DNA from: Methyloversatilis discipulorum | Lineage (GTDB): Bacteria; Pseudomonadota; Gammaproteobacteria; Burkholderiales; Rhodocyclaceae | Direction: 5' to 3' | NCBI RefSeq assembly: GCF_000527135.1 | Contig: NZ_AZUP01000001.1 | Coordinates: 248,001-312,000 of the forward strand | Length of the DNA stretch: 64,000 nucleotides | In this document: positions 50,829-61,941 of the stretch, piece by piece | How the letters are laid out: every line of letters begins with the position of its first letter | Position numbering within the stretch: position 1 is the stretch's first letter | Position numbers and translations under genes: made by a program | Notes under the pieces: generated by a model | The model's input: only the letters and a program-made list of their open reading frames with translations | What the model was told of the DNA's origin: nothing | The model's database searches: none

Positions 50829-52106
50829 TTGCAGCAGATCATCGATCGCAGACTGGCCGGCAAGAACAAGTCCATCGGTAACCGCGAGCGCTTCCTGCGC
50901 CGCCACAAGGAGCAGATCCGCGAGGCGGTGCGGCGGGCGGTCGAGGGGCGCGGCATCCGCGACATCGCGCAGGGTGAGGACATCCACATCCCGAAGCGCG
51001 ACATCAGCGAACCGGTGTTCGGCCACGGTCAGGGCGGCTCCCGTGAAATGGTGCACCCGGGCAACAAGGACTTCGTCCGCGGCGACCGCATCGAGCGGCC
51101 CAAGGGCGGTGGGGGGGGCGGCGCCGGTTCGGGCAACGCCAGCGATTCCGGCGAGGGTGAGGACGATTTCGTCTTCCACCTCACCAAGGAAGAGTTCATG
51201 CAGGTCTTCTTCGACGACCTGGCCCTGCCCAACCTGATCCGCACCACGCTGGCCGAGACGCCGGAGTACAAGACGCACCGCGCCGGTTTCTCCAGTGACG
51301 GCACGCCGAACAATCTGCACGTCGTGCGTTCGATGCGCGGCGCCATCGGCCGGCGCATTGCGCTCGGCAGCGAGTCCCGGCGCGAACTGCACCGGCTCGA
51401 AGCCTTGCTCGAAGACCTGCGCGCACAGCCGGGTACGCCGGCGCGGCTGCACGAGATCGAACAGATCGAAGCCGACATTGCCGCGCTGCGTTCGCGCATC
51501 GACCGCATTCCCTACCTCGACCCGATAGACCTGCGCTACCGCAGCCGTGTGCGCACGCCGGTGCCGACCGCGAAAGCGGTCATGTTCTGCCTGATGGACG
51601 TGTCGGGTTCGATGGACGAGGCGCGCAAGGATCTGGCCAAGCGCTTCTTCATCCTGCTCTACCTTTTCCTGACGCGGCACTACGAAAAGATCGAAATCGT
51701 GTTCATCCGCCACCACACGCAGGCGCAGGAGGTGAGCGAGCACGACTTCTTCCACGCCACCGAAACCGGCGGCACCGTGGTGTCGAGCGCGCTGGTGCTG
51801 ATGGAGGACATCATCCAGGCGCGCTACCCGCGGGGCGAGTGGAACATCTACGGTGCACAGGCCAGCGATGGCGACAACTGGCACGACGACAGTCCGCGCT
51901 GCCGCGAAATCCTCGAACAGAAGATCCTGCCGCTGGTGCGCTACTTCGCCTACATCCAGGTGGTCGAGCAGGAACAGAACCTGTGGCACGAGTACTCGGA
52001 TCTCGCGATGGAGAGCGAGAACTTCGCCATCCGCAAGGCGGCCGAGGTCGATCAGATCTATCCGGTGTTCCGCGACCTGTTCAAGAAGGAAGGAGCCGCG
52101 AAATGA
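50829..52106 (+). CDS. YeaH/YhbH family protein (DUF444, vWA-like)
   Basis: The 425-aa product uses a TTG start preceded by GGGAAGGGGAC. It has a basic N-terminus (IIDRRLAGKNKSIGNRERFL) and a Gly-rich segment near 90-105. A von Willebrand A-type domain carries the MIDAS motif DVSGSMDEARKD (about 258). Family members interact with PrkA/YeaG in the stress response. It overlaps spoVR by 4 nt. Confidence 0.93.
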   Translation: MQQIIDRRLAGKNKSIGNRERFLRRHKEQIREAVRRAVEGRGIRDIAQGEDIHIPKRDISEPVFGHGQGGSREMVHPGNKDFVRGDRIERPKGGGGGGAGSGNASDSGEGEDDFVFHLTKEEFMQVFFDDLALPNLIRTTLAETPEYKTHRAGFSSDGTPNNLHVVRSMRGAIGRRIALGSESRRELHRLEALLEDLRAQPGTPARLHEIEQIEADIAALRSRIDRIPYLDPIDLRYRSRVRTPVPTAKAVMFCLMDVSGSMDEARKDLAKRFFILLYLFLTRHYEKIEIVFIRHHTQAQEVSEHDFFHATETGGTVVSSALVLMEDIIQARYPRGEWNIYGAQASDGDNWHDDSPRCREILEQKILPLVRYFAYIQVVEQEQNLWHEYSDLAMESENFAIRKAAEVDQIYPVFRDLFKKEGAAK

Positions 52107-53716
52107 GCGATACCTACGACCGCCGCAACAACGGTCGCGCGGCCTCGCCGGGCGAATACGGCGGACGTCGTCATCCGGCGCCGCTGAGCGCACCGCTGCC
52201 GTTGAAGGAACGTCCGACCTCCCGGTTGCCGGCACCCAGCGACTGGACCTTCGAACTGATCGAGCAGTACCACGACGTGATCCGCGCCACCGCGCAGCGC
52301 TTCGGGCTCGACACCTATCCGAACCAGCTGGAGATCATTACCGCCGAACAGATGATGGACGCCTACGCCAGCGTGGGCATGCCGGTGAACTACCGGCACT
52401 GGAGCTACGGCAAGGAATTCATCAGCACCGAGAAGAACTACCGGCGCGGCCAGATGGGTCTGGCCTACGAAATCGTGATCAACAGCAACCCCTGCATCAG
52501 CTACCTGATGGAGGAGAACACGATGGCCATGCAGGCGCTGGTGATTGCGCACGCCGCCTACGGCCACAACAGCTTCTTCAAGGGCAATTACCTGTTCCGG
52601 ATGTGGACCGACGCGTCGTCCATCATCGACTACCTCGTTTACGCGAAGAACTACGTCGCCGCCTGCGAGGAGCGGCACGGCATCGACGCGGTCGAACTGC
52701 TGCTCGACAGCTGCCACGCGCTGATGAATTACGGCGTCGACCGCTACCGTCGGCCGAGCAAGCTCAGCCTGACGCAGGAACTGGCGCGCGCGAAGGACCG
52801 CGAGGCCTACGCGCAGCAGCAGGTGAACGAGATCTGGCGCACGCTGCCGCCGAAGCTGGGCCGCGACGAGGCGGAGAAGGAAGCACCGCGCTTCCCGGCC
52901 GAGCCGCAGGAGAACCTGCTGTATTTCATCGAGAAGAACGCGCCGCTGCTCGAACCGTGGCAGCGCGAAATCGTGCGCATCGTGCGCAAGGTGGCGCAGT
53001 ACTTCTATCCGCAGCGCCAGACCCAGGTCATGAACGAGGGCTGGGCCACCTTCTGGCACCACCACCTGCTGAACACGATGTACGACGACGGCTTCCTCGA
53101 CGACGGCATCATGATCGAGTGCCTGAAGTCGCACACCAACGTCGTCTACCAGCCGCCGGTCGGCCACCCCGCCTACAGCGGCATGAACCCGTACGCGCTG
53201 GGTTTTGCGATGTACACCGACATCAAGCGCATCTGCGAGGCGCCCACCGACGAGGACCGCGCATGGTTCCCGGACATGGCGGGCAGCAGCTGGCTGGAAA
53301 CGCTGGACCACGCGATGCGCAACTTCAAGGACGAAAGCTTCATCGGCCAATACCTGTCGCCGCGCGTGATGCGCGCTTTCCGCCTGTTCGCCATCACCGA
53401 CGACGACACCGAGCCGACGCTGGAGGTATCGGCCATTCATGACGAGTCGGGCTACCGCAACCTGCGCGAAGCGATGTCGCGTCAGTACGATCTCGGCTCG
53501 CGCGAACCGAATATCCAGGTGTGGAGCGTGAATCTGCGCGGCGACCGTTCGCTGATGCTGCGGCACACGCAGCACAACAACCGGCCGCTGCACGACGGCG
53601 CCTACGAAGTGCTCAAGCACGTCGCCCGGCTTTGGGGCTTCCCGGTGCATCTGGAAAGCGTGAACGGCCAGGGCTCGGTCGCCCGGCGCTGGACGGTGGA
53701 TCCGAGCTCGACTTGA
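52103..53716 (+). CDS. SpoVR family protein
   Basis: The 537-aa protein shows the SpoVR/YcgB pattern: YPNQLEIITAEQMMDAYASV, then MPVNYRHWSYGKEF, NPCISYLMEENTMAMQALVI and VMNEGWATFWHHHLLNTMYD, with many conserved His and Trp. YcgB/SpoVR is part of the PrkA-YeaH stress module and is needed for spore cortex formation in Bacillus; its biochemical role is unknown. An N-terminal stretch of about 45 residues is basic and disordered. It ends the operon. Confidence 0.95.
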   Translation: MSDTYDRRNNGRAASPGEYGGRRHPAPLSAPLPLKERPTSRLPAPSDWTFELIEQYHDVIRATAQRFGLDTYPNQLEIITAEQMMDAYASVGMPVNYRHWSYGKEFISTEKNYRRGQMGLAYEIVINSNPCISYLMEENTMAMQALVIAHAAYGHNSFFKGNYLFRMWTDASSIIDYLVYAKNYVAACEERHGIDAVELLLDSCHALMNYGVDRYRRPSKLSLTQELARAKDREAYAQQQVNEIWRTLPPKLGRDEAEKEAPRFPAEPQENLLYFIEKNAPLLEPWQREIVRIVRKVAQYFYPQRQTQVMNEGWATFWHHHLLNTMYDDGFLDDGIMIECLKSHTNVVYQPPVGHPAYSGMNPYALGFAMYTDIKRICEAPTDEDRAWFPDMAGSSWLETLDHAMRNFKDESFIGQYLSPRVMRAFRLFAITDDDTEPTLEVSAIHDESGYRNLREAMSRQYDLGSREPNIQVWSVNLRGDRSLMLRHTQHNNRPLHDGAYEVLKHVARLWGFPVHLESVNGQGSVARRWTVDPSST

Positions 53717-53761
53717 CGGCTGTCATGCGAACTTCGTCTCCCCGCTGATATTCTCGCTGCC

Positions 53762-54136
53762 ATGCGCTCCGCGACCCGCGTCCTGCTCACCTTCATGCTG
53801 CTGCTGGCATTGCCCCTGCAGGGTTTTGCCGCAGCGGCAATGGTCAGTTGCGCGCCGTCGCATCACGGACTGCCGACGACTGGCGCCATGCATGACGACG
53901 TCGCCGCGCACGCGCATCACCACGGCGGCGATCATGACCCGGCCGCAACACCGTCCCATGGCAAGCACGCCTGCAGCGCCTGTGCCGCCTGCTGCATCGG
54001 CGGCGCCTTGATGCCGTCGGCGCTGCGGCTGCCCGGCGATTTTTCGACGCACCTGCGCCCGCTGCCAGTGCGCGTGACCCCTCCTGCCTTCATCACTGAA
54101 GGCACCGAACGCCCGCCCAGACACGACCTCGCCTGA
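53762..54136 (+). CDS. Small exported His/Cys-rich protein, likely copper-related
   Basis: The 124-aa product has a signal peptide (MRSATRVLLTFMLLLALPLQGFAAAA), then a His-rich stretch (HDDVAAHAHHHGGDHD) and a CSACAACC cluster (about 72-79). These are potential Cu(I)/Cu(II) ligands. I do not recognise a named family. It heads the TolC-multicopper oxidase block and is followed by a short GC-rich hairpin (54147-54163, CCGCCCA-CGG-TGGGCGG). Confidence 0.75.
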   Translation: MRSATRVLLTFMLLLALPLQGFAAAAMVSCAPSHHGLPTTGAMHDDVAAHAHHHGGDHDPAATPSHGKHACSACAACCIGGALMPSALRLPGDFSTHLRPLPVRVTPPAFITEGTERPPRHDLA

Positions 54137-54195
54137 CACCCGAAATCCGCCCACGGTGGGCGGAAATCGATACACCTGTCTTTCGCGAGGTCTTC

Positions 54196-54705
54196 ATGTT
54201 CCACCTTCCCATCCGGGTGCTGCTGGTCGCAGCGTCCGTCACCACGTCCGCCTGGGCGGCCGATCCGGCGGATCCGGCCGCACCCACGCGGCCGCTCGAT
54301 CACCGCTCGGTGTTCGAGACCTATCGCGCCGGTAGTACGAGCGCTGTCGGCAACTGGCGTGAAGCCAACGACGTGGTCGGTCGTCAGGCCGGCGGCCACG
54401 CGCACGACCACGGCGGCACGGCGGCCGCGCCGCCAGACCGCCATGCCGGCCACGATCATGGCGCACCGTCTGCCGCCGACGCGCACACCGGCCACGGTGC
54501 CGGCGCGCCTGCAGGTGGAGCCGCGAAGCACGATCACGGCGCTGCCGGCGGCGACGCGAAGCCGCATCACTGCCCGCACCACGCCGCACTCCATGAATCG
54601 ATGCACGGCCACAAGCAGGGTGGCAGTTCCGGCGCGATGAAGCCGGACCACGGACACCGCTGCCATCACGGCAGCAAGGAGGGCGGCGATGCGCACAAGC
54701 ACTGA
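54196..54705 (+). CDS. Exported His-rich protein of the copper cluster
   Basis: The 169-aa product has a signal peptide (to about WAA/DP). It is strongly histidine-rich (25 of 169), with clusters such as GGHAHDHGG, HHCPHHAALHESMHGHKQ and HRCHHGSKEGGDAHKH. No named domain is apparent. It probably buffers copper or another divalent metal in the periplasm. Its end overlaps the TolC-family gene by 17 nt, so the two are coupled. Confidence 0.78.
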   Translation: MFHLPIRVLLVAASVTTSAWAADPADPAAPTRPLDHRSVFETYRAGSTSAVGNWREANDVVGRQAGGHAHDHGGTAAAPPDRHAGHDHGAPSAADAHTGHGAGAPAGGAAKHDHGAAGGDAKPHHCPHHAALHESMHGHKQGGSSGAMKPDHGHRCHHGSKEGGDAHKH

Positions 54706-56122
54706 TAGGGGCCGGTTCAGGCTCGTGCCGCTGGCGGCGGCAGTCGCGCTGCTGGCCGGGTGCGCCAGCTTCAGCCCGGACGGCGGTTTCGGCTCGGTAG
54801 AGCAGACCGCGCGCGAAAAGCTGGGCAAGGATGTCAGCTGGGCGCGCAGCGACGAGGACCGCAAGGCGGTTGCCGAGCGAGTTGCCGAGCTGCTGGCGCA
54901 GCCGCTGTCGGCGGACGACGCGGTGCAGATCGCGCTGCTGAACAATCGCGGTCTGCAGGCGGGCTTCCATGAACTGGGCATCCGCGAGGCCGAAGTGGTA
55001 CGCGCAGGCCGCTTGCCCAATCCGACCTTCTCGATGTTTCACGCCAGCAAGCGCGAGAACGGTGTGCGCGACTACAAGATCGAGCAGGCGCTCACCTTCA
55101 ACATCTTTTCGCTGTTGACCATGCCGCAGGCGATCGAGGTGAATCGCCGCGTCTTCGAACAGTCGCAGCGTGCGGTATCGCTGCAGGTACTGCGGCTGGC
55201 GGCCGACGTGCGCCGCGCCTGGGTGCAGGCGGTGGCCGCCGGCGAAACGCTGCGCTACATGGAACAGGTGATGGAGGCCGCCGACGCCGGTTCCGAACTG
55301 GCCCGGCGCATGCGCGCCGCCGGCAACTACAGCGCGCTGGCACAGGCGCGCGAGCAGGGTTTCCACGCCGACGCAGCGCTGAATCTGGCGCGCGCGCAGC
55401 AGGCGCACACCGCGGCGCGTGAACGGCTGACCCGGCTCATGGGCCTGTGGGGCGAGCAGACCGCTTTCCGCTTGCCCGATCGCCTGCCCGACCTGCCGTT
55501 CGCACCGCTCGACGCGCCCGACATCGAGCGCCAGGCGATGAGCTCGCGCATCGATCTGCAGATCGCGAAGCTCGACGCCGAAGCGACCGCGCGCAACCTC
55601 GGGCTGACGAAGACGACGCGTTTCATCGACGTGCTCGAAGTCGGCCCGGCGCGCGTGCTCGAAGGGCGGCGCAGCGAGTCCTACAAGAAGGGCTACGAAA
55701 TCAGTTTCGAACTGCCGCTGTTCGACTGGGGCGGCTCGCGCGTCGCGCGCGCCGAAGCCATCTACATGCAGTCGGTCGAACGCGCCGCCGAAGCAGCGGT
55801 GAACGCCCGCTCCGAAGTGCGTGAGGCCTACGCCGGCTATCGCACCGCCTTCGACATTGCCCGTCATTACCGCGACGAGGTGGTGCCGCTCAGGAAGCGC
55901 ATTTCCGACGAGAACCTGCTGCGCTACAACGGCATGCTGATCGGCGTATTCGAACTGCTGGCCGACGCCCGCGCGCAGGTGGCCGGTGTGAATGGCTACA
56001 TCGAAGCACTGCGCGACTTCTGGATCGCCCAGGCCGATCTCGACATGGCGCTGGTCGGCCGCCCCGATCTCGCTCCGCCGCCCGGCGCAACCGTTGTCAC
56101 CGCAGCCGACGCGGCCCACTGA
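54689..56122 (+). CDS. TolC-family outer-membrane lipoprotein
   Basis: The 477-aa product has a lipoprotein signal (AAAVALLAGCASF, lipobox LAGC) and the helical repeats of outer-membrane efflux proteins (ADDAVQIALLNNRGLQAGFH and a second copy near residue 300). It resembles CusC and the TolC proteins found beside multicopper oxidases. No RND pump or membrane-fusion gene is adjacent, so the inner-membrane partner must lie elsewhere, or this protein serves copper export in another way. It starts within the His-rich gene. Confidence 0.88.
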   Translation: MRTSTDRGRFRLVPLAAAVALLAGCASFSPDGGFGSVEQTAREKLGKDVSWARSDEDRKAVAERVAELLAQPLSADDAVQIALLNNRGLQAGFHELGIREAEVVRAGRLPNPTFSMFHASKRENGVRDYKIEQALTFNIFSLLTMPQAIEVNRRVFEQSQRAVSLQVLRLAADVRRAWVQAVAAGETLRYMEQVMEAADAGSELARRMRAAGNYSALAQAREQGFHADAALNLARAQQAHTAARERLTRLMGLWGEQTAFRLPDRLPDLPFAPLDAPDIERQAMSSRIDLQIAKLDAEATARNLGLTKTTRFIDVLEVGPARVLEGRRSESYKKGYEISFELPLFDWGGSRVARAEAIYMQSVERAAEAAVNARSEVREAYAGYRTAFDIARHYRDEVVPLRKRISDENLLRYNGMLIGVFELLADARAQVAGVNGYIEALRDFWIAQADLDMALVGRPDLAPPPGATVVTAADAAH

Positions 56123-56136
56123 ACAGGATTCCGCAC

Positions 56137-57555
56137 ATGACTTCCCGCAGAGATTTCTTCCGCAACGCCGGCATCGCCGGTGCGGCCGTCGCCGCCACCA
56201 CGGTGAGCCGCGTCGCCATGGCGGCCATCCCCGAACCGGTGATCGAAACCACGGCCGACACGCGCGGCCCGCTGATCCCGGCGTCCGGGCGCCCCTACAA
56301 CCCGGTGGTGACGCTGAATGGCTGGACGCTGCCCTGGCGCATGAAGGACGGCGTCAAGGAGTTCCATCTGGTGGCCGAGCCGGTGGTGCGCGAAATGGCG
56401 CCCGGCTTCAAGGCCCACCTGTGGGGCTATAACGGCCAGTCACCGGGGCCCACCATCGAAGTGGTCGAGGGCGACCGCGTGCGCATCTACGTCACCAACA
56501 GGCTGCCCGAGCGCACCAGCGTGCACTGGCACGGCCAGCGCCTGCCCAACGGCATGGACGGCGTGAGCGGTCTGACCCAGCCGGCGATACCGCCGGGCAA
56601 GACCTTCGTTTATGAATTCGTCGCCCGCCGCCCAGGCACCTTCATGTATCACCCGCACGCCGACGAAATGACGCAGATGGCGATGGGCATGATGGGCTTC
56701 TGGGTCACCCACCCGAAGGGCCGTCACCCGCTGATCGCGACTGTGGACCGCGACTACGTGTTCCTGCTCAACGCCTACGACATCGACCCCGGCAGCTACA
56801 CGCCGAAGACCATGACCATGCTGGACTTCAACCTGTGGTCATGGAACAGCCGCATCTTCCCCGGCATCGCACCGCTGGTCGCGCGGAAGAACGACCGCGT
56901 GCGCATCCGCATCGGCAACCTGACGATGACCAATCACCCCATCCACATCCACGGCCACGAATTCGAGGTCACCGGCACCGACGGCGGGCCGGTACCGAAG
57001 TCGGCGCGCTGGCCCGAGGTGACCACCGACATCGCGGTCGGCCAGATGCGGCAGATCGAGTTCATCGCCGACGAGGAGGGCGACTGGGCCTTCCATTGCC
57101 ACAAGAGTCACCACACGATGAACGCGATGAGCCACGACGTGCCCAACCTGATCGGTGTCGATCATGGCGGGTTGGCCGAACGCATATCGAATCTGGTGCC
57201 CGGCTATATGGCGATGGGCGAACGCGGCATGGGCGACATGGCCGACATGAAGATGCCGCTGCCGGAGAACACCGCGCCGATGATGACCGGCGACGGCCCC
57301 TTCGGTTCGGTCGAGATGGGCGGCATGTTCTCGGTGTTCAAGGTGAGGCGCGAACAGAAGCCCGGCGACTACACCGACCCGGGCTGGTTCCGCCATCCGC
57401 CGGGCACGGTGGCACGCGCGGTGGGCGACGCGCAGCCGGTCGCGCAGCCGCCGGCCGGCCATGACCACGGCGCCTCCAGCATGCCGCTGACGCAGCCGCA
57501 GGATATCGAAGTACAGGTGCGCAAGCCGGCCGCCGGCGCGCACGACCACCAGTGA
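56137..57555 (+). CDS. Tat-exported multicopper oxidase
   Basis: The 472-aa product begins with a twin-arginine signal (TSRRDFFRNAGIAGAA). All copper-site motifs are present: HWHG, YHPHADE, NHPIHIHGHEF and HCHKSHHTMNAM (type 1, 2 and 3 ligands). It is shorter than CopA-type oxidases (about 600 aa), has a Met-rich segment near 360-390 (MAMGERGMGDMADMKM) and a His-ended tail. It probably oxidises Cu(I) to less toxic Cu(II) in the periplasm. It follows the TolC gene by 14 bp. Confidence 0.93.
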   Translation: MTSRRDFFRNAGIAGAAVAATTVSRVAMAAIPEPVIETTADTRGPLIPASGRPYNPVVTLNGWTLPWRMKDGVKEFHLVAEPVVREMAPGFKAHLWGYNGQSPGPTIEVVEGDRVRIYVTNRLPERTSVHWHGQRLPNGMDGVSGLTQPAIPPGKTFVYEFVARRPGTFMYHPHADEMTQMAMGMMGFWVTHPKGRHPLIATVDRDYVFLLNAYDIDPGSYTPKTMTMLDFNLWSWNSRIFPGIAPLVARKNDRVRIRIGNLTMTNHPIHIHGHEFEVTGTDGGPVPKSARWPEVTTDIAVGQMRQIEFIADEEGDWAFHCHKSHHTMNAMSHDVPNLIGVDHGGLAERISNLVPGYMAMGERGMGDMADMKMPLPENTAPMMTGDGPFGSVEMGGMFSVFKVRREQKPGDYTDPGWFRHPPGTVARAVGDAQPVAQPPAGHDHGASSMPLTQPQDIEVQVRKPAAGAHDHQ

Positions 57556-57566
57556 AAGGACGGACC

Positions 57567-58031
57567 ATGAACACGACACGTCGCGCGCTGATCGGCGCGC
57601 TTGCCACCGCGGCCCTGCTGCCGCGCGCCGCCACGCTGATGGCGGCGCCGAAGCCGCTGGTCGAGGTATGGAAAAGCCCGACCTGCGGCTGCTGCAAGGA
57701 CTGGGTGGCCCATCTCGAAGCGAACGGCTTCGCGGTCAAGGTGTATGAGACCGGCAACAACGAAGCGCGCGCCCGGCTGGGCATGCCGGCGAAGTTCGCC
57801 TCCTGCCATACCGCGCGGGTCGACGGCTATCTGCTCGAAGGCCACGTGCCGGCGAGCGAGGTGCACAAGATGCTGAAGGAAAGACCGAAGGCGCTCGGCC
57901 TTGCGGTACCGGCGATGCCGGTCGGCTCGCCCGGCATGGACGGCCCCGAGTACAAGGGCCGCAAGGATCCGTACGACGTACTGCTGGTGCAGACGGATGG
58001 CGGCGCCAGCGTGTATCGCAGCTACCGCTGA
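57567..58031 (+). CDS. DUF411 periplasmic metal-binding protein
   Basis: The 154-aa product has an exported N-terminus (MNTTRRALIGALATAALLPR; possibly Tat-like). It has the DUF411 signature: VEVWKSPTCGCCKDWVAHLE with three Cys, then FASCHTARVDGYLLEGHVPA. DUF411 proteins accompany copper-resistance genes. The ATG at 57567 follows GAAAGGA. It is the last gene of the block, and its stop is followed by REP-like repeats. Confidence 0.9.
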   Translation: MNTTRRALIGALATAALLPRAATLMAAPKPLVEVWKSPTCGCCKDWVAHLEANGFAVKVYETGNNEARARLGMPAKFASCHTARVDGYLLEGHVPASEVHKMLKERPKALGLAVPAMPVGSPGMDGPEYKGRKDPYDVLLVQTDGGASVYRSYR

Positions 58032-58051
58032 CTCAGCCTGGCCGGGTTTTG

Positions 58052-58200
58052 GTGGGAGCGAGCTTGCTCGCGATGACGGGCGGAAACGGAGTCCGAGGCC
58101 TGCAAACGTCGCATCGCGACCAGAGGTCGCTCCCACAAATGAGTGCTCCCGATCCGCCGCCGGCGCCGGGTTCTTGCGGGAGCGAGCTTGCTCGCGATTG
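58052..58200. repeat. REP-like family C palindromes after the copper block
   Basis: GTGGGAGCGAGCTTGCTCGC occurs at 58052-58079 with an inverted partner ending GGTCGCTCCCAC at 58111-58136. A further direct copy (GCGGGAGCGAGCTTGCTCGC) is at 58176-58200. The first two have the same head-to-head design as 3504-3587. They lie between two convergent genes. Confidence 0.87.
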
Positions 58201-58220
58201 CAGCTCGCAGCGAAGCCGCC

Positions 58221-58421
58221 TCAGGCCGGCGGGTAGTCCGCCTCGGCCAGCGCGCTGCGATAGGTTTCCGCATCGACGGTCGAGTCGATGCGCACGCGGT
58301 GGGTCGGCAGGTCGATGTCGACCTTCGCGCTGTCGTCGATGCTGGCGACCAGCGCCCTGATGCGGCCGGCGCAGTGACCGCAGGTCATGTCGGGGACGGT
58401 GAATTCGATGGTCGTGCTCAT
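58221..58421 (-). CDS. copZ: Heavy-metal-associated copper chaperone, CopZ-like
   Basis: The 66-aa protein is a single HMA domain: the copper-binding MTCGHC motif at about residues 12-17, then RIRALVASIDDSAKVDIDLP and a short C-terminus. CopZ carries Cu(I) to CopA. It is transcribed away from copA and has its own CueR-type operator upstream (58462-58482). The symbol is by family and context. Confidence 0.88.
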   Translation of the reverse strand: MSTTIEFTVPDMTCGHCAGRIRALVASIDDSAKVDIDLPTHRVRIDSTVDAETYRSALAEADYPPA

Positions 58422-58461
58422 GGCGGGGCTCCGCTGTCGGGTTGGGATGGAAGGATGATGG

Positions 58462-58482
58462 ACCTTGCCACGATGGGAAGGT
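58462..58482 (-). promoter_or_regulatory. CueR-type operator/promoter of the copZ-like gene
   Basis: ACCTTGCCACGATGGGAAGGT is a near-palindrome like CueR sites. Read on the minus strand, TTGACC (58485-58480) is followed by a 19-bp spacer and CATCAT, the elongated spacing typical of MerR-family activation. Confidence 0.8.
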
Positions 58483-58547
58483 CAAGCGTCCGGTCGCTTT
58501 CATTTCGTTTCGCGATACCCGGCGTCGGCGGCTGAATTTTCCGCTTG

Positions 58548-58568
58548 ACCTTGCCATCATGGGAAGGT
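58548..58568 (+). promoter_or_regulatory. CueR-type operator/promoter of copA
   Basis: ACCTTGCCATCATGGGAAGGT differs at only two positions from the operator before copZ. TTGACC (58545-58550) gives the -35 box, and a 19-bp spacer leads to GACACT. CueR, encoded at the copA 3' end, is the expected activator. Confidence 0.82.
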
Positions 58569-58605
58569 CGACACTGGGTGCGTTCTCCCGCTACAGGATT
58601 GTCCG

Positions 58606-61012
<2,407 letters not shown>

Positions 61013-61026
<14 letters not shown>

Positions 61027-61408
61027 GGCGGCTGCACGTTCCGGCGTGTCGGCCAAGATGGTGCGGCATTACGAATCGCTCGGTCTGCTGCCGGCTGTGG
61101 CGCGCACCGACGCCGGCTACCGGCAGTACGGCGAGCGCGAGGTGCATACGCTGCGCTTCATCCGCCGCGCGCGCGACCTCGGCTTCTCGATGGCGGAAAT
61201 TACCGATCTGCTGGCCTTGTGGCAGAAACCGGACCGCGCCAGTGGCGACGTGAAACGCATCGCCGAAGCGCATATCGCCGACCTCGACCGGCGCATCGCC
61301 GAAATGACGGCGATGAAGCGCACGCTGGCGCAGCTCGCCCGCTGCTGCCACGGCGACGGCCGACCTGACTGTCCGATACTCGACGGGCTCGCGGATACCG
61401 CCCGGTAG
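61013..61408 (+). CDS. cueR: MerR-family copper regulator CueR
   Basis: The 131-aa protein has the N-terminal MerR HTH ([20 protein letters not shown]) and a long dimerisation helix. The C-terminal CueR metal loop is [13 protein letters not shown] (Cys112, Cys120). It senses Cu(I) and untwists the 19-bp-spacer promoters; the two copies of its operator lie before copZ and copA. It starts inside copA. Confidence 0.94.
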
Positions 61409-61434
61409 TCCCGGCAACGGGTCCTCATTCGACG

Positions 61435-61516
61435 GTGCGGCCTTGGCCGCGACAGGGCGTCTGCGTCCCGCTTGCTTCGCTTCAGGCTGCTGTCCGGGTC
61501 AGAAGACCTCTCATAC
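61435..61516. repeat. Composite A-B REP-like unit overlapping the modE end
   Basis: Element A (GTGCGGCCTTGGCCGCGACA) at 61435-61457 and element B (GCTGTCCGGGTCAGAAGACC) at 61489-61516 are spaced as in the 15149-15234 unit. The downstream CCCGGCCC tail is also shared. B is more degenerate here and includes the modE stop codon. Confidence 0.82.
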
Positions 61517-61900
61517 GGAACCCGGCCCAGCATCGGGCCGGATCAGTGCCAACAGTTCGGGCAGGCGGCGCGAGGCGGCGAGGCGGGCGTCTTCCTCGAT
61601 CGCGCGGTAGAGCGCCAGCACCTGCTCTCCGATGGCGGTCAGTCGGGCGCCGCCGCCAGCGGAGCCGCCGCGCTGCTTGGTCACCAGCGGTTCGACGAAG
61701 TCCTTGTTCATCGCGTCGACCAGCGACCAGATGCGCTGATAGCTCATGCCCAGCCGGCGGCCGGTTTCGGCGAGCGAGCCGGTCGCCGCGATGCCCTCGA
61801 GCACGTCGGCCTTGCCCGGACCGATCGCCACCGCGTGCTTGATCTGCACGCGAAACCGGGTGCTGTGTTCGAGGGTGGCGGGCGCTGCCTTGGTGTTCAT
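61511..61900 (-). CDS. modE: ModE-type winged-helix regulator (DNA-binding domain only)
   Basis: The 129-aa protein has the ModE N-terminal winged helix: VLEGIAATGSLAETGRRLGM, then RIWSLVDAMNKDFVEPLVTK and GGSAGGGARLTAIGEQVLAL. It lacks the two C-terminal MOP molybdate-binding domains of E. coli ModE (262 aa). Such short forms are known; how it senses molybdate, if at all, is unclear. It diverges from modABC across 104 bp. The last residues (AGPGSV) come from the repeat unit. Confidence 0.85.
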   Translation of the reverse strand: MNTKAAPATLEHSTRFRVQIKHAVAIGPGKADVLEGIAATGSLAETGRRLGMSYQRIWSLVDAMNKDFVEPLVTKQRGGSAGGGARLTAIGEQVLALYRAIEEDARLAASRRLPELLALIRPDAGPGSV

Positions 61901-61941
61901 CGCGGATCGAGGACGAAGGGAAATGCATCGAGCACGATACT

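Noticed and set aside
48897..52235. A 1112-codon open frame antisense to prkA and yeaH
   Set aside because: It mirrors high-GC third positions of real genes on the other strand, has no ribosome site and no family motif; the sense genes are clear.
54239..56119. A 626-codon antisense frame over the His-rich and TolC genes
   Set aside because: No recognisable domain; the sense strand has clear signal peptides and family motifs.
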